DNA of 64,000 bases from Apodospora peruviana (GCA_033439685.1 JAUEDM010000002.1:682001-746000); one strand, 5' to 3'. Counted from the first letter of the stretch, positions 33,301 to 44,772 are shown. The notes: generated by a model not told the origin, from the sequence alone. Numbers and translations: made by a program.

Positions 33301-34029
33301 AGCTTAGGTACGGGTTAGGTAGGCGCCCGTTGGCCCCTTGTTATTACGAGCCACACGTGGCCCGGATGTGGGTAGATGCCCGATGTTGATGACGATCCGA
33401 CGCAGGTACAGAATTCGCGTGCTTTGCCTGATCCCAAACATCGGACGGACGCAGGTACCAGGACTCATCCATGCAGCCCTTCGCCGCATCCCTCGCCGAT
33501 CAAATGCCCGAAGCTCAGGAGTGAGCAACCTGGAATTGGTACTCTGTGTAGGTTAGGGATTGGTAACTCCCAGCTGATGTCTCACCTGCCGACGAACGCC
33601 TATGTATCTCGGCTCCGATACACCAATATCTCTGGGATATGCCCAGATCCTCACTAAACATGGGACATGACAAAACCATCTAGCGTGGCTTAGCTCTTTT
33701 TCTTTTGGCAGCTTGCTAAGGCAGTTTGGTCTGTCGGCTTTGCTGAATCACATTCCCCCCACAGTGCTTTCACATCCACTCGGCTGGCTTAGTTCAGCCT
33801 CCATGACAAAACCGACCCTCACCTTCTTTGGCCGAGTTCCTCCGTAAACTTGCCTTCTCATTGAGATTCTCATCGCTCGTTTTGTGTTGCGCTCTTTTCG
33901 GTGTCACTCGTTTCATCCGGATTGAGAGGCTGGTGATGTTGGTAGATTGAAGCCGTTGTTTCGCGCAATCTTTAGTGTTTCTCACATTCGTTTTTGCTCT
34001 TTGTTCAGTGTGTCTCCAAATCCTCAGCC
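30359..34029. other. Gene-poor spacer with one prefoldin-like scrap
   Basis: 3.7 kb between CE15 and the fusion oxidase. An A-rich run (30440-30453) sits in the CE15 3' region. Several open frames over 100 codons (e.g. minus 31644-32282) have no recognisable domain. CT-rich sequence from 33900 to 34020 is the probable leader of the next gene. Confidence 0.45.
30896..31084 (-). pseudogene. Possible prefoldin subunit 6-like exon scrap
   Basis: A 62-codon minus-strand frame contains ELKVFGNIIGPVLVKTGMDQ, close to the KxxGPVLVK core of prefoldin subunit 6/Yke2 (chaperone for actin and tubulin). The coiled-coil helices that should flank it are not visible. The rest of the frame is not family-like, so if real it is a relic. 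A chance resemblance is possible. Confidence 0.25.
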
Positions 34030-37000
34030 ATGAGGTGTTGGGCCACCGCAGCGTTGGCGGCGCTGCTGCCGGCAGTTGTCAACGCCGTCCGGATCACCGA
34101 CCAGCTTCAGGATGCAGTACGCCGGCGCCGAGTCACCTACCCTCCGACCCGGCATTAGTATGCTAACATACAGCAGGATCTCTCACAGTCGGGCTATCTG
34201 CCCTGCCACAACGTCGACCCGGCCAAGGTCAGCAGCTACACAAGAATCTGGCAACAAGTGTTCCTAGCCAACGAGTTCTTCTTGGCCAAACCACTCGTTT
34301 ATACACCGGCTGGATCGTCGGATGAGCTCGTTATCATAGTCTCCAACCAGAACAATATCCGTGTTCTCGATGGTGCCACTGGCGCAGTCAAATACCAACG
34401 ACAGGTGCAAGCGCCGTTCATGGCTTTTGATTCGAACTGCGGCGACATCCAGTACTCGATTGGTATCACGGGCACACCATACATTGACCCAGCAACGGAG
34501 GTCATGTACTTCTTCTCCAAAGGCTACAAGCCCGGCAAAGGCCCTGGGGATCCCAACGATCCGGGCCAAGGGGCTATAAATGGTTGGTATCTCATCATCG
34601 CAGTTCAATGTTGCGCGCCGTGAACCTGCTGACCGTTGGCTCGATCAGGCGTCTACAAGATGTATGCCGTTCAGTTGCCCACGCTCGCCGATGTCACGGG
34701 CTTCCCAGTCACGATCGATGGCAGATTCGCGGACAATGACCCAACTAGGTACTTCCTCGGTGGCACCGTCCTCCAGCGGCCTTCTCTCGTGTCCATCGGG
34801 AACAATATCGTCGCCGGATTTGGTGGTCACTGCGATTATTTCAACTACACAGGCATGCTTGTGAGTGTTTCGAAGACTCCAGGTACTGGTGTGACTGGAA
34901 TACAGGCAATGGTGGCTTCGCCGGGGGCACCAACTCCCCAAGAACTCAACTATAGGACTGAGGGTGGCGGTAAAGCAGGTATCTGGCAGTCGGGTGGTGG
35001 TCTTGCGGTTGATGGCAATCGCGTCTACTTCTGCACTGGGTGAGTTCTACGTGCAAATTCGATACAGACATTATGAGAACTGACAGGTGCCTTGAAGAAA
35101 TGGTCGCGGTCCAGGTGAAAACAGGGGCACCGTCCCGAAAAGTGGCAAGACATATCTGAGCACCCTCGAGCAGGCAGCCGCTGCCTTCAGTGTTGAGAGC
35201 TCCGGCGCTCTCAAGCAAACGGACTGGTTCGAGATGTCCGATTTCGACACATACAATGGAGGTGATCGAGACGTCGGTTCATCAAACATCGTGCTGCTTG
35301 ATCCTAACACGTTCAACGGAGGCGGGGTGAGGCGCGTTGCCGTTATGGGCAGCAAGGCGGGATTTGTTTACATCATGGACGCCGATAACCTGGGAGGGTT
35401 CAGGATGGGACCTGGTGGAACGGATGCGATCCTTCAAACAATTAAGCTTACCGGCTCCTTCTTTGGCGGCATCGCCAGTTATCCTCTCGATGGAGGCTAC
35501 CTCTATCTCGTGGCAACCCAAGGTCCGATATACGCTTACAAATTCGGCAGAGACGGGAGCGGCAAGCCGTTTTTTACGCAGGTTGGCAAGACAGCCCAGA
35601 CCTTTGCGGCACAGGCTATTCCAGTTATCACCACGCTCAATGGCGCCGCGGGCACTGGTGTCGTAAGTCAACTCATTCATCCGTGCTCGCGCAATAGCGT
35701 TCTAACATACCTTTCTGCGTCTAGTTGTGGATTTCAGACATCAACACCGGTGTGATGGCATTCAAGGCCGTTCCTGTCAATGGCGTGCTGGAGCCGTACC
35801 CATTCTTTGCCACTGGCAGACTCACCAAGTTCCAACGACCTGCCTTTGGCAATGGGAGACTATTTACATCACGATCCCAGACCGTGATCGCTCTTGCACC
35901 CCCTGGGCCCGCGCCTTCGCAGCCTCCGGCAAGCTGCTCAGGGGCGAATCCATCACCTCCGCCTACTCCGACGACAACCTCCCCGACCTCTTCGAGGACT
36001 TCTACTTCGACCTCGACCTCGACCACCACTAGGCCGACCACCACGTCCACCACGTCTACTTCCAGGACTTCCACAACATCCACGTCCACGTCCAGAACCT
36101 CCACCACAACCACTTCGAGAACGTCGTCGACCACATCCACCTCTCGGTCTACCACGACAAGTACGTCTAGGTCGTCCACGTCCACGACGACTTCCAGATC
36201 ATCCACTACCACCACCACGAGGACCAGCTCGTCTTCCACATCCACCAGCTCAACATCGACAAGCAGCTTGCCGCCATACCCAGCATACACTAAAACCAGC
36301 ATCCCCGCCGGTAAAATTGTCACATACAACTGGAACATCACGTGGGTATCAGCGTCTCCAGACGGATTCAGACGGCCGTTTGTTGGTATCAACGGCCAGT
36401 GGCCTTGCCCGCCAATCAAGGGTAACATTGGCGATGAAATCAAAATCAACTTGGTAAACATGCTCGGCAACCAGACAACCACTCTCCACTTTCATGGCAT
36501 ATTCCAGAGGAACACAACTTTCGAAGATGGTGCTGCCATGGTGAACCAGTGTCCCATCCCTCCAGGAGGGACTTTTGTGTACCAGTTCAAACTCCAACAA
36601 CCTGGTACATACTGGTACCACGCTCACGTCGGTGGCCAGTACATCGACGGGCTGCGCGGTCCTCTGATCATCAACGACCCGAAGGCGCCCTGGACGATTG
36701 CAGGCACACAGTACAAGGTGGACCAAGAGTACACACTCACGTTGACAGATCTCTACCACAAACAAGCGCCTTACCTCGTCAACTACTATCTCTCACCCGA
36801 GAATACGGATATGAATGGGGGTGCCGAGCCCGTCCCGGACACGGCTTTGATCAACGAGGCTCAAGGATCCAGGTTCGCTTTGACTCCCGGAAAAACCTAT
36901 CTTTTCCGTATCATCAACATGGGCGTCCTTGCTGGCCAGTATCTCCAGTTTGACCAGCATGAGATGACGATAGTTGAGGTAGACGGAGTGTACACGCTGC

Positions 37001-37998
37001 CCAAGAGGGTCGACCAGCTATTCCTTGCTGTTGCACAGCGCTACTCCGTCATTGTCAAAGCCAAGGCCACGGCTTCCCAGAACTTCGCCATTGTCTCGCA
37101 GTTCAATACTGACATGTTTGGCTCTTCTGTCACTCCGGTGGGCATGAACCCGGTTGGGTTAGCGTACCTCGTCTACGACGCGAGCAAAGCTTTGCCAAGC
37201 GCCTTCACCCTAACGCCCAAGGTATGGGATGACGCCACCTTGGTTCCCTGGGACAAAGAGCCTCTTCTCGACGGGCCAAACGTGCGCACGATATCATTCT
37301 CGGCCGACTTTAGCGTTAACGATGCTGGGTCGACTCGCGGTTCTCTGAGCAGCTTCACATACGTGTCGCAAAAGGTTCGTCACTCGTCCATTCCGAACAT
37401 GATTTCGTGATGTCTAATAAACTCGCAGGTTCCCACCATGTTTACAGCGCTGTCGGCACCACTCGACTACGTCATGAATCCCGCCATCTATGGCCGCGTC
37501 AACCCGCGTGTTCTGACCTTCAACTCGATTGTCGAAGTTACCCTCTTCAACCACGACACACGCGCCCATCCCTTCCACTTACACGGACACACATTCCAGG
37601 TCACCAACCGTGGCGAAGGCGGAGAATTGTGGCCCGCTCTTTTCACCACACCACAGTACCCCATGAAGCGTGATACTGTTGTGGTGTACGGAGGATCCTC
37701 GGTCACCATCCGCTTCCTGGCCGACAACCCAGGCATCAATCTTTTCCACTGTCACACCGAATGGCACGTCGAGAGCGGTCTCACGGCAACATTTATCGAA
37801 GCACCAGATGTGCTGCAGAGCTACAAGCCGTACATCCCCAACAGTCACAAAAACGCGTGCGATGCGCTCAAGATCCCACGCAAGGGCAACGCAGCGGGCA
37901 ACACCAAGAACTGGCTCGACATGACTGGTGCGAACACGGATCCCGAGGACCCGGCCACGTACTGGGGTGCCATGATCAAGCCGCCGCCGCCAGCATAA
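34030..37998 (+). CDS. Secreted fusion: PQQ-type beta-propeller + Ser/Thr linker + Fet3-like multicopper oxidase
   Basis: Six exons (34030-34116, 34174-34582, 34649-35039, 35098-35662, 35725-37374, 37429-37998) with GT...AG introns of 54-66 bp keep frame and give 1223 residues. Residues 1-19 are a signal peptide (MRCWATAALAALLPAVVNA). Residues about 30-540 are a quinoprotein/PVA-dehydrogenase-like propeller with blade motifs (ELVIIVSNQNNIRVLDGATG, GGLAVDGNRVYFCTGNGRG, KAGFVYIMDADNLGG). Residues about 555-664 are a Ser/Thr/Arg linker. Residues about 675-1200 form a three-domain multicopper oxidase with all copper ligands: LHFHG (739/741), WYHAH (783/785), HPFHLH (1081/1084/1086) and FHCHTEWH (1141-1147), with axial Leu1152. 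NGGAEPVP keeps the Glu (852) that binds iron in Fet3. There is no C-terminal membrane helix. The linker and both domain edges lie in one exon, so the fusion is not an annotation join. Substrate unknown: Fe(II), Cu(I), phenols or a quinone relay are possible. Confidence 0.9.
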
Positions 37999-38710
37999 TC
38001 CGGCGAATAATGACTTCCAAAACTTCCCGTTACACTTTTTTATTCTTTACGCTCATTTTGGGTAGACGGGGTTTATAATAATGATTTGGTCGGTGTTGGA
38101 TTTGGTAATAGAGATATATAGTTGGTACTTGGATAGGAGGAGTTTGAACATACACGGAGAAAGGCATTTTAGAAGCCCGGGGTCTTTGACATTTACCTTA
38201 TTAGCTATTACTTATATACCACAAATTCTTGACGGGAATTTTCACTTTCGACCGAAGGGACGCTTCTGCGGCCTTCCAAACTCGGTCGGCCACCCGTGCC
38301 GCCAAATTTGATTCAGAAGCTCTGTGATTGAAGGAGACTTCAACGCGATACCAGGCCAAGCCCTTTGGAACGTCACCCTGACGCCTCGCGCCATTCTACC
38401 TCCACCTCTGCCATCATACATGAATTCGTTGAACGCGAAATGTTCTCCCGTTCTAAATACCTTCGCACTTTCTGGCTGGGGATTTGACTGAGAAAAGGGG
38501 TAACTACAAGACTATCAAACCGCCCGGTCTTGTTGATCTCGATATACGGGAAAAGGTGGTTTGATGCTTACATGTAGTGTCGCTTGACTTTCTAGAAGAC
38601 TGGCTTTGTCAAAGACTTATTAAGCAGAGAACCGATCTGGAAAACAAATAAACGTACATATGGGAGTCGCGACAGCTTTGATTATCACCAGGTATGCAAA
38701 CAATGTACAG
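37999..38710. other. 3' region of the fusion gene, then spacer
   Basis: AT-rich 3' sequence followed by unassigned spacer; no gene recognised. Confidence 0.5.
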
Positions 38711-38957
38711 TATGGTTGATATTGGTATGTTGATATTGGTATGTTGATATTGGTATGTTGATATTGGTATGTTGATATTGGTATGTTGATATTGGTATGT
38801 TGATATTGGTATGTTGATATTGGTATGTTGATATTGGTATGTTGATATTGGTATGTTGATATTGGTACGTTGATATTGGTATGTTGATATTGGTACGTTG
38901 ATATTGGTATGTTGATATTGGTATGTTGATACTGGTATGTTGATATTGGTATGTTGA
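38711..38957. repeat. 14-bp minisatellite, about 17 copies
   Basis: The unit TATGTTGATATTGG is repeated head to tail. Two copies read TACGTTGATATTGG and one reads TATGTTGATACTGG; the first copy has an extra G. No spacers, so this is not a CRISPR array. Confidence 0.95.
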
Positions 38958-39075
38958 TGATATATAGTTACATAAATGTGTCAGAATATTCGGTGTCGCT
39001 CGGAAGAATACATGTTCGTGTTCGTGAGGGATTGGTCATCAATTGGAAATCTTGACAATAATCTTTGTCACTGAT

Positions 39076-40102
39076 TTAGTCATGTTTGCTATTAGGATTG
39101 CCACCATGTCTAGTTATAAGAGAGGCTCTCTGGCGGAGCCAGAGAGCGGCGGAGGAAAACGACGAAATCACAATGAAAATTCTTTTGATGAGAAGTGTGA
39201 TATTCCGACAAAATGAAAGCAGAACATGATCTGGTAATTCGGCCAAGGTATACACCACAGTAATAAAGCCCTTAGTAATAAGATTCCTTCTCATCAAGCA
39301 CCGCATTTGGTCCCCCTGTCGCTCATCCTCGTGTTCAGCATCTGTTGTTTGACTTTGTCCAGCTCGTCCAGAAGAACGGTCGATTGAATAACCGGGAGTT
39401 TGATCAGCGGAGCACTCGATCGAAGAACGGAGACCTCGATCAGGAGAGAGGTTGACTGAAGGACGGGGTCCGTCCTCTGGCACCCACTCCCATCTTCCAC
39501 GCTGAGTTCTGGGATCATCCCCCGGCAACGTTTTCGAGTTCAGAAGTAAGCTCTGACATCGACATAAATAATGATTAGTAAAGTCCAAATCAAAAACCTC
39601 ATTCCCATCAAGTTCGTAGAGGCAGACGCGCTGCCAGTGGGGGAAACGGTTCCGCGACCACCACGTCCGCACTCGGCCGAGCCGAGTCCACGCACTCCTT
39701 CTCGGTCGCGACATACGGAAACATGCCCGACAGACGCGGTGGCACGCCGGGCGCCCGCGTTTTGATGTTCCGCCACGCGTGTAGTAGGTATTGAACAGAA
39801 CCCATTGCTTCTCTCCTGCGGGCTCGGGAATGACGAGGAGGTTTCGCTCGAAGAAGTGGAAGAGGCTCGTGGTATGCCACCTCCTCCTGCTCATCGTCCG
39901 AGAACTCGATGTCTTCTAGAAACGCTCCACTGGGCTGACGCTCGTGGGCTGGACGGGGTAAACTGCTGCGAACTTGCCGCACGGAGACGCTCGTCACTCC
40001 TGGAAGCAGATAAAACTTGCTGCTAGAACTGCTGTGCTGTAGGTCGGAGAGTGCTCCTTGTGTTGGAATAATCTCACGCACATACCGTTGACAGGGCAAC
40101 AA
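39076..40102 (-). other. Unassigned coding-like region (block A, distal part)
   Basis: Two overlapping long frames exist on the minus strand. One (40102-39608) contains EDIEFSDDEQEEVAYHEP and HALRRREAMG-like basic stretches. The other (39894-39076) contains LYELDGNEVFDLDFTNHYLC and SVNLSPDRGLRSSIECSADQ and ends with hydrophobic stretches. The DNA at 39550-39600 (TTTTTGATTTGGACTTT...) recurs in block B at 44548-44595 in the other orientation. There, third-position change favours the hydrophobic reading LIWTLLIII. The exon structure could not be settled and the family is unknown. Confidence 0.3.
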
Positions 40103-41500
40103 CCAGAGCAGGCATGACCTGGCTTGCCGGCAGCGGATCCGTACCGGGACCGCTGCGCCGGTATTCCGGTCAGGGCTCGATTCTGCTCATACAAAAGTGG
40201 TTTTTTCTTTCTTTTGTACTGAATAGTTTTCTTCTTTTCCTTAAACCAATTGACACAGCTGCATTGAGTTGTTTGCTTCGTGACTACGTCTGCAGACCCA
40301 TTGATTCTTTGCTATTGCAACCAGCACCTTGAGTTTCGTGATAGCGACATGGTGCCCGCAGCGCTTCTCAGAGAACCAGTCGGCGTCTGTGCAGGGACCT
40401 GAAGATTTGCTTGTGACTGATATGCTCTGGAATAGTTGGCTGGCTGATTTGCCATCTCCAAATCTAAGGCGTGCTCCTGAGCAGTATGGACCGATGTCAA
40501 ATGTTCCTCTTGTTATTGACTTGGTCTTGGAGCATCATCTACCATGGCTGTTAGCACTGGTCTTACTATTAGTAGTAAGATCGACCCATACGTACCGAGA
40601 TAGCGTTCTCCTGTCCCAGGATGGTACGGCTCTGTTGCTCAATGGCGTGCTGGGTGAACACGTATTGTTGGGCGTGTGTGGTCGAATAGAAGATCATTGT
40701 AGCGACTTCTAGTTCCAACTCTTTGGTCTCTTCCTCTCGGAAGAGAAATATTTTGAACTTTCTCTTTTTCTTCTTCGCGCAGCGAGCACGCTGCCACGCT
40801 TTCTCTCGTCGAGATATTTGATAGCCTGTGAATCAACAATTCCAGATTGCCAGCCCGGTGTCTAGCGATCCAGCTTCGTAGTCTGTGATTGCCAGCCGTT
40901 GAGATAAGCCATAATCCCCAAGCCAGTCAGTACCACGCCCATAATAGGCGTAGGTTAGAGTTTGTATTAATGTCGGGTCTGCTGGTGGTGGCGCCAGGAT
41001 GGTTGATGATGCCGGTGTTATGGTATTTGCCCTTGAAAGAGTCGGTGCTCCCACAGGATCAATCAACCACGTACTGGAGTTTGACCTTTTCGATGTTTTC
41101 GGTCGGATCGGCGCCGCCTTCGGTCTTCTGACGGATCTCTTCCTCCTCTGGGGGAGAAGTTGGGCTCTGCCCGCGGGCCATTGAAAGCTCCGGAATGCTT
41201 GACGAGGAAGTCTGAGTTTGCAAGTTCTGTCCAGCTGATCGGTTCGATCTGCGAAGGACAGAACAGAACAGAACAGAACAGAACAGACAGGATAGAATAA
41301 GCAGAACAGACAAATCCCGTAACCAAGATCGCACGACACCAGACCCAGAAGACGCCGAGACGATGGCGGTCATTGTCGAACTCGATGAGCCTGCTTGCTA
41401 TTTGCCGGCATTGGAGATGGTATCATTCGGGCAGACAGTTTCTAGTAGGTGTCCTTGGTTATGAGAATGTGGACACCAGTGAGTGGCCTTCTGATCCATC
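40103..41500. other. Unassigned region with (AGAAC)n and an intron-like block
   Basis: At 40741-40783 the plus strand reads AGAAATATTTTGAACTTTCT, then a pyrimidine tract and TTCGCGCAG, nearly the same as 44427-44467. An (AGAAC)5-6 microsatellite lies at 41258-41287. A minus-strand frame ELSMARGQSPTSPPEEEEIR (about 41210-41060) has acidic coding-like composition. No complete gene recognised. Confidence 0.35.
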
Positions 41501-41878
41501 TCAGAAAAAGGCTTCCATGGTACTACCAGGAGTCACACAAGCCTCCTTAGCTTCTTTGGCCGCATGTTTCTCTTTCATGGCCTGGAGTTTTCGCAGCCTC
41601 TCGGCCTTCTTGTCCACCTCTGGAGGTTGGGTTGCAGCAGACTTAGCTGGTTGCTGAGGCTGGAATCTGTCAGCATCCATAATTTGCAAATCACAACATA
41701 GCGGTGTAGATTAGGCTCGACATACCAGGCTCCGTTTTGACCCCACGCCTTCTTCAGCCCGGGCACCGGGATCCCCTTCGCCTTCCCAGCTGCTACCAGC
41801 CCCAGGACATCCGCATCGTCATTTCTGTTCAGAATCAGCAACTGTCCCTTCCAGGTCGGAGGCAGGCAGGCCGGCCCA
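41501..41878 (-). other. Unknown-family gene fragment (5'-type part, block A)
   Basis: Minus-strand reading GQLLILNRNDDADVLGLVAA and GKAKGIPVPGLKKAWGQNGA (about 41840-41730) matches block B at 45710-45820 at DNA and protein level. A second frame downstream (41680-41501) reads EVDKKAERLRKLQAMKEKHA, a charged coiled coil ending at FF-stop. The two frames are not joined by a clear intron. Family unknown; related fungal proteins with 'GSFLFLN...GHPVLVL' exist but are uncharacterised. Confidence 0.45.
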
Positions 41879-42119
41879 TCTCCTCTTTCTTAGATACGTT
41901 CTGGTTCTTCGCTGCTGAAGGATCCCAGTCCAGATCAGACTCAGGGTCGGCGGATGGTGGCTGAGAAAGGTTGCTAAGTCTGGTTAGCCATGATCCATTG
42001 AGCTCAATAATCTAGGTATGTGGAGTAAATTCTTACCTGGTCTCCGATTTTGGCAGATCAGAGATGCTTCGTTCAAACGCAACACGTTGGAACCATGTCT
42101 AGCATTGAGCATCCGGTGG

Positions 42120-42554
42120 TCAGAATTTGTGACTGGCGTTGCCCGCTTGGATGACGTCTGGCCCGAATCGAGGTTGTGCTCGGCCGGCACATGGTGCCCT
42201 CCTTTCCATTTTCTTGAACATGGACACTGTACTTGTTTTCGCGGCCAATCGACCACTACCGTTGTGGCCGTTGGGGTCGCGAGGCGGCAGGATGGGCACG
42301 AAGTGCGTCGGGTCCTCGTCCAACGACAAGGTTGTCGCTCCGTGGAAGGATCGGCACTGCTGGCCACGCAGTGTTAGTGGATTTACTTTTCTTTCAAGCA
42401 GTAATTGGGGTGAGCCGGTAAGACTGGCAGCACTCGGAGCGCGCGGTGATATTGACGCCAGGGAGGGAGGGGGAGAGAGAGCACGGGTGATTGTAGGTAG
42501 GAATGGAAATGATTTGGTGTTTTGAGTAGAAGACTTACCTGAATCTTGTGGCAT
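42120..42554 (-). other. Unknown-family gene fragment (3'-type part, block A)
   Basis: Starting at ATG 42554 (MPQDSG|GTAAGT) a ~180-bp intron ending ...GGCCAGCAG leads to an exon starting CRSFHGATTLSLDEDPTHFV, then PILPPRDPNGHNG (42356-42260). The same exon start occurs in block B at 46439-46535, with roughly nine of ten bases identical. In block A this exon lies upstream of the 'LILN' part, in block B downstream, so the order is inverted and the block is composed of more than one copy. Confidence 0.5.
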
Positions 42555-43320
42555 CCTTCACGATCTCAGCCCGAAATTGGTAGAGAAAGGAAGAGATTGC
42601 CGCTCAACGAAATATCAGTCGACGTGAAGGAGAGTAGAAAAGGAAGAGCAGGGATGGGTAAGGCCCCACCTTGTAGAAGAAAAAGGAAGGGAGGGGTATA
42701 GAAAAGAGGAAGCTGCGTCGAGGTGTGGAGCCAGCCTGTTTTTGTTGGGAGCACGTCATGCCCTAGAACTAGTCGAGGCCGTGCCTCGCCAGCCGTTTGG
42801 TCTGATGTCGAATACAAATTTCTTATCTTTCTCCCACCTTCCATTACCCTCTGCCCCGGTCACCTGGTCACCTGTGTCAGAGACCAGAGGCCGTCAAGGT
42901 ATATGGAGGCACGGGTATAATATCCCACCGACCAACCGATTTGGGTGATGTCTTCGAGATCATCAGCCTTGACCCCAAGAATATTGTTCATGCCCGCTCC
43001 AAACTACCAGGCGTAGTGTACGCTTTGAAACTGATTTCAAGAAGGATCAGTTCCATAGACCGTATGGGCAAAGGCTCTCAATAGAAACAGCAGTCCGATA
43101 AAATTCGCACGCTACCTTATGTGCATATCGCTGTATGTATTGTCAAGCATGCTCGACAATGCTTCGCGATTATTCTGCGATTTCTTGTTCTGTCAACGTC
43201 TGCTCAAACCAGACCGCGCGCCCGCGCCCGCACAGCTCCGAAGCCGGGCGCCTTGCTGTTGGTTCTGCTGATATTGGCTACAAGAACTATTAACATCTCG
43301 ACGCCGTATCCAGCATCTCT
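42555..43320. other. Unassigned spacer between blocks A and B
   Basis: Includes the probable upstream region of the minus-strand fragment (to about 42850). No gene recognised. Confidence 0.4.
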
Positions 43321-43675
43321 TTGGTTGTCTGGCTGGCTTTTAACACCGGAATCTTCTTCCTCCCGGAGGTGGTCCCGATTATAGTGGCAGGCTGATACGG
43401 TTTATCTCTCGTATGGCTTCTCTCATGGATGGGCAGTTAAGCTTGACTTCCTAGTTGCTCTCCCCACAACCAGGCCAGGTGCATTGATACGGCTTATCTG
43501 CCGTGTTGCTTTCAACACCCGGAATTTTCTTCCTCTCGGCGGTGGTCCCGGTTATGGTGGCGTACAAGAAGTCCGACGTGGGCAAACGGTTCCTTGTAAT
43601 GACGGCACTCGCAGGTCTGGTGTGGTCCGTCGTTCCCAGACATCCACTCGCTGATGGGGAGAAGAGGGATATCTA
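43240..43675 (+). pseudogene. Small membrane-protein fragment, internally duplicated
   Basis: A hydrophobic reading (ALLLVLLILATRTINISTPY) is followed by FNTGIFFLPEVVPIIVA (43337-43388). After about 120 bp of out-of-frame sequence, the same segment returns as PGIFFLSAVVPVMVAYKKSD (43518-43575), leading to VGKRFLVMTALAGLVWSVVP and ending at a TAG near 43676. The ~52-bp duplicated block and the frame loss between copies suggest a broken or alternatively duplicated transmembrane gene. Family not recognised. Confidence 0.4.
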
Positions 43676-44530
43676 GGCGCGGGGGGATAGGCGGTCGCGG
43701 TGTGATGGACTGGTCCCAGGCGCCCCTTCCAGATTAAGTTGGAGCAGCAACTATAAAAGTTCAGTTCATTCCAATGCGCACTAGGTGACTGCTTGGCCGA
43801 TTTCAAGAGGAGTATCGGCACATTTGCACAGGCAGCTCAAGGATGAGCGCAACCAGCATCTGCTGGACGCCAAGAACCTTCAGAACCAGAACAACATACA
43901 ACATAGAAACATAGAGGAGCACAAATTGAAGGATTAAAGACTAGATTGGAAGACCTTCGAACAGAATGCTATTAAGTGTGCCCGTCAAATAGACTCACTA
44001 CCTACAAGAGCTGGAGAAGATCAAAGCCCTTCAAGGAGGGCCAGCGCAGCATGACTTTAGCGAAACTTTCATGTTCCCGGCGGCTTATGCTCATCTGCTT
44101 TCCGTCTGCATTACCAGTAACGCGAAGGGAGCCACTATATAGGCGAGATAGCCAAGTAGATAGTCTAAAGACACATAGTTTCACGGTCCAATACACGTCT
44201 AGACAGTTGCTGTCTGCACCGTGTCTTCGAAGTTTCTGTCGGGCAGCGTCAGACCAGTCTCTGCAACGACATCTTCCGTCCGATCTCCTGATATGCCAGC
44301 GCTCACGGGGCAGCTTGTCACCTCGCCAGCCCGGCTGGTGAGAGAGTGGGGTCCCATGCTTGTGTGCGTGCCTTCCCTCGCTGGCAGACGAAGTCTGCGA
44401 GGAGGGTATAATTTTCGCGAGCTGGTGAGAAATATTTTGAACTTTCTTCTTTTTTGTCTTCGCGCAGGATTTGTTGTTCAACGTAAGCACCCCGCTTCTC
44501 TGTCTCCCTCCATTTTGCCCGCGATGTGGT
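43676..44530. other. Unassigned region, repeated intron-like block
   Basis: Contains frames with coding-like pieces (LADEVCEEGIIFASW before GTGAGAAATATTTTGAAC at 44424) and the pyrimidine-rich AG-ended block shared with 40741-40783. No full gene resolved. Confidence 0.35.
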
Positions 44531-44540
44531 GCTCGTGATG

Positions 44541-44727
44541 ATCATCAAGCATTTGATTTGGACTTTGCTAATCATTATTGATGTCGATGTCGATTCGTTT
44601 CTGCCGCAACAGCCATACGACTTGAATGCCGAGTAAGTCGGGACCCTCACCTGAATTCCTTGACCCAGCCTCCACACGCAGCACGTATTTGCTAACCATT
44701 CCTCCTCCCGGTTTGGTAGATTTGAAT
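44541..44727 (+). other. Block B start: hydrophobic N-terminus exon
   Basis: ATGATCATCAAGCATTTGAT opens MIIKHLIWTLLIIIDVDVDS, then FLPQQPYDLNAE up to GTAAGTCGGG near 44634. A possible intron ends GGTTTGGTAG near 44719, before ATTTGAATTTG and a long T run (44750-44772). The first 45 bp are the counterpart of 39550-39600 on the opposite strand. Confidence 0.35.
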
Positions 44728-44740
44728 TTGTTTTTAGTTC

Positions 44741-44772
44741 TTTTTTTTCTTTTTTTTTTTTTTTTTTTTTTT
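44741..44772. repeat. Poly(T) tract with one C
   Basis: T8-C-T23 followed by GCCG and A9. Confidence 0.85.

Noticed and set aside
33300..33460. Telomere-like TTAGG stretches
   Set aside because: Only scattered partial matches, no TTAGGG tandem array.
35721..36482. 253-codon minus-strand frame rich in Val/Asp
   Set aside because: Reverse complement of the Ser/Thr linker codons of the fusion oxidase; low complexity.
38711..38957. CRISPR-like array
   Set aside because: Units are contiguous without unique spacers and the genome is eukaryotic; a minisatellite.
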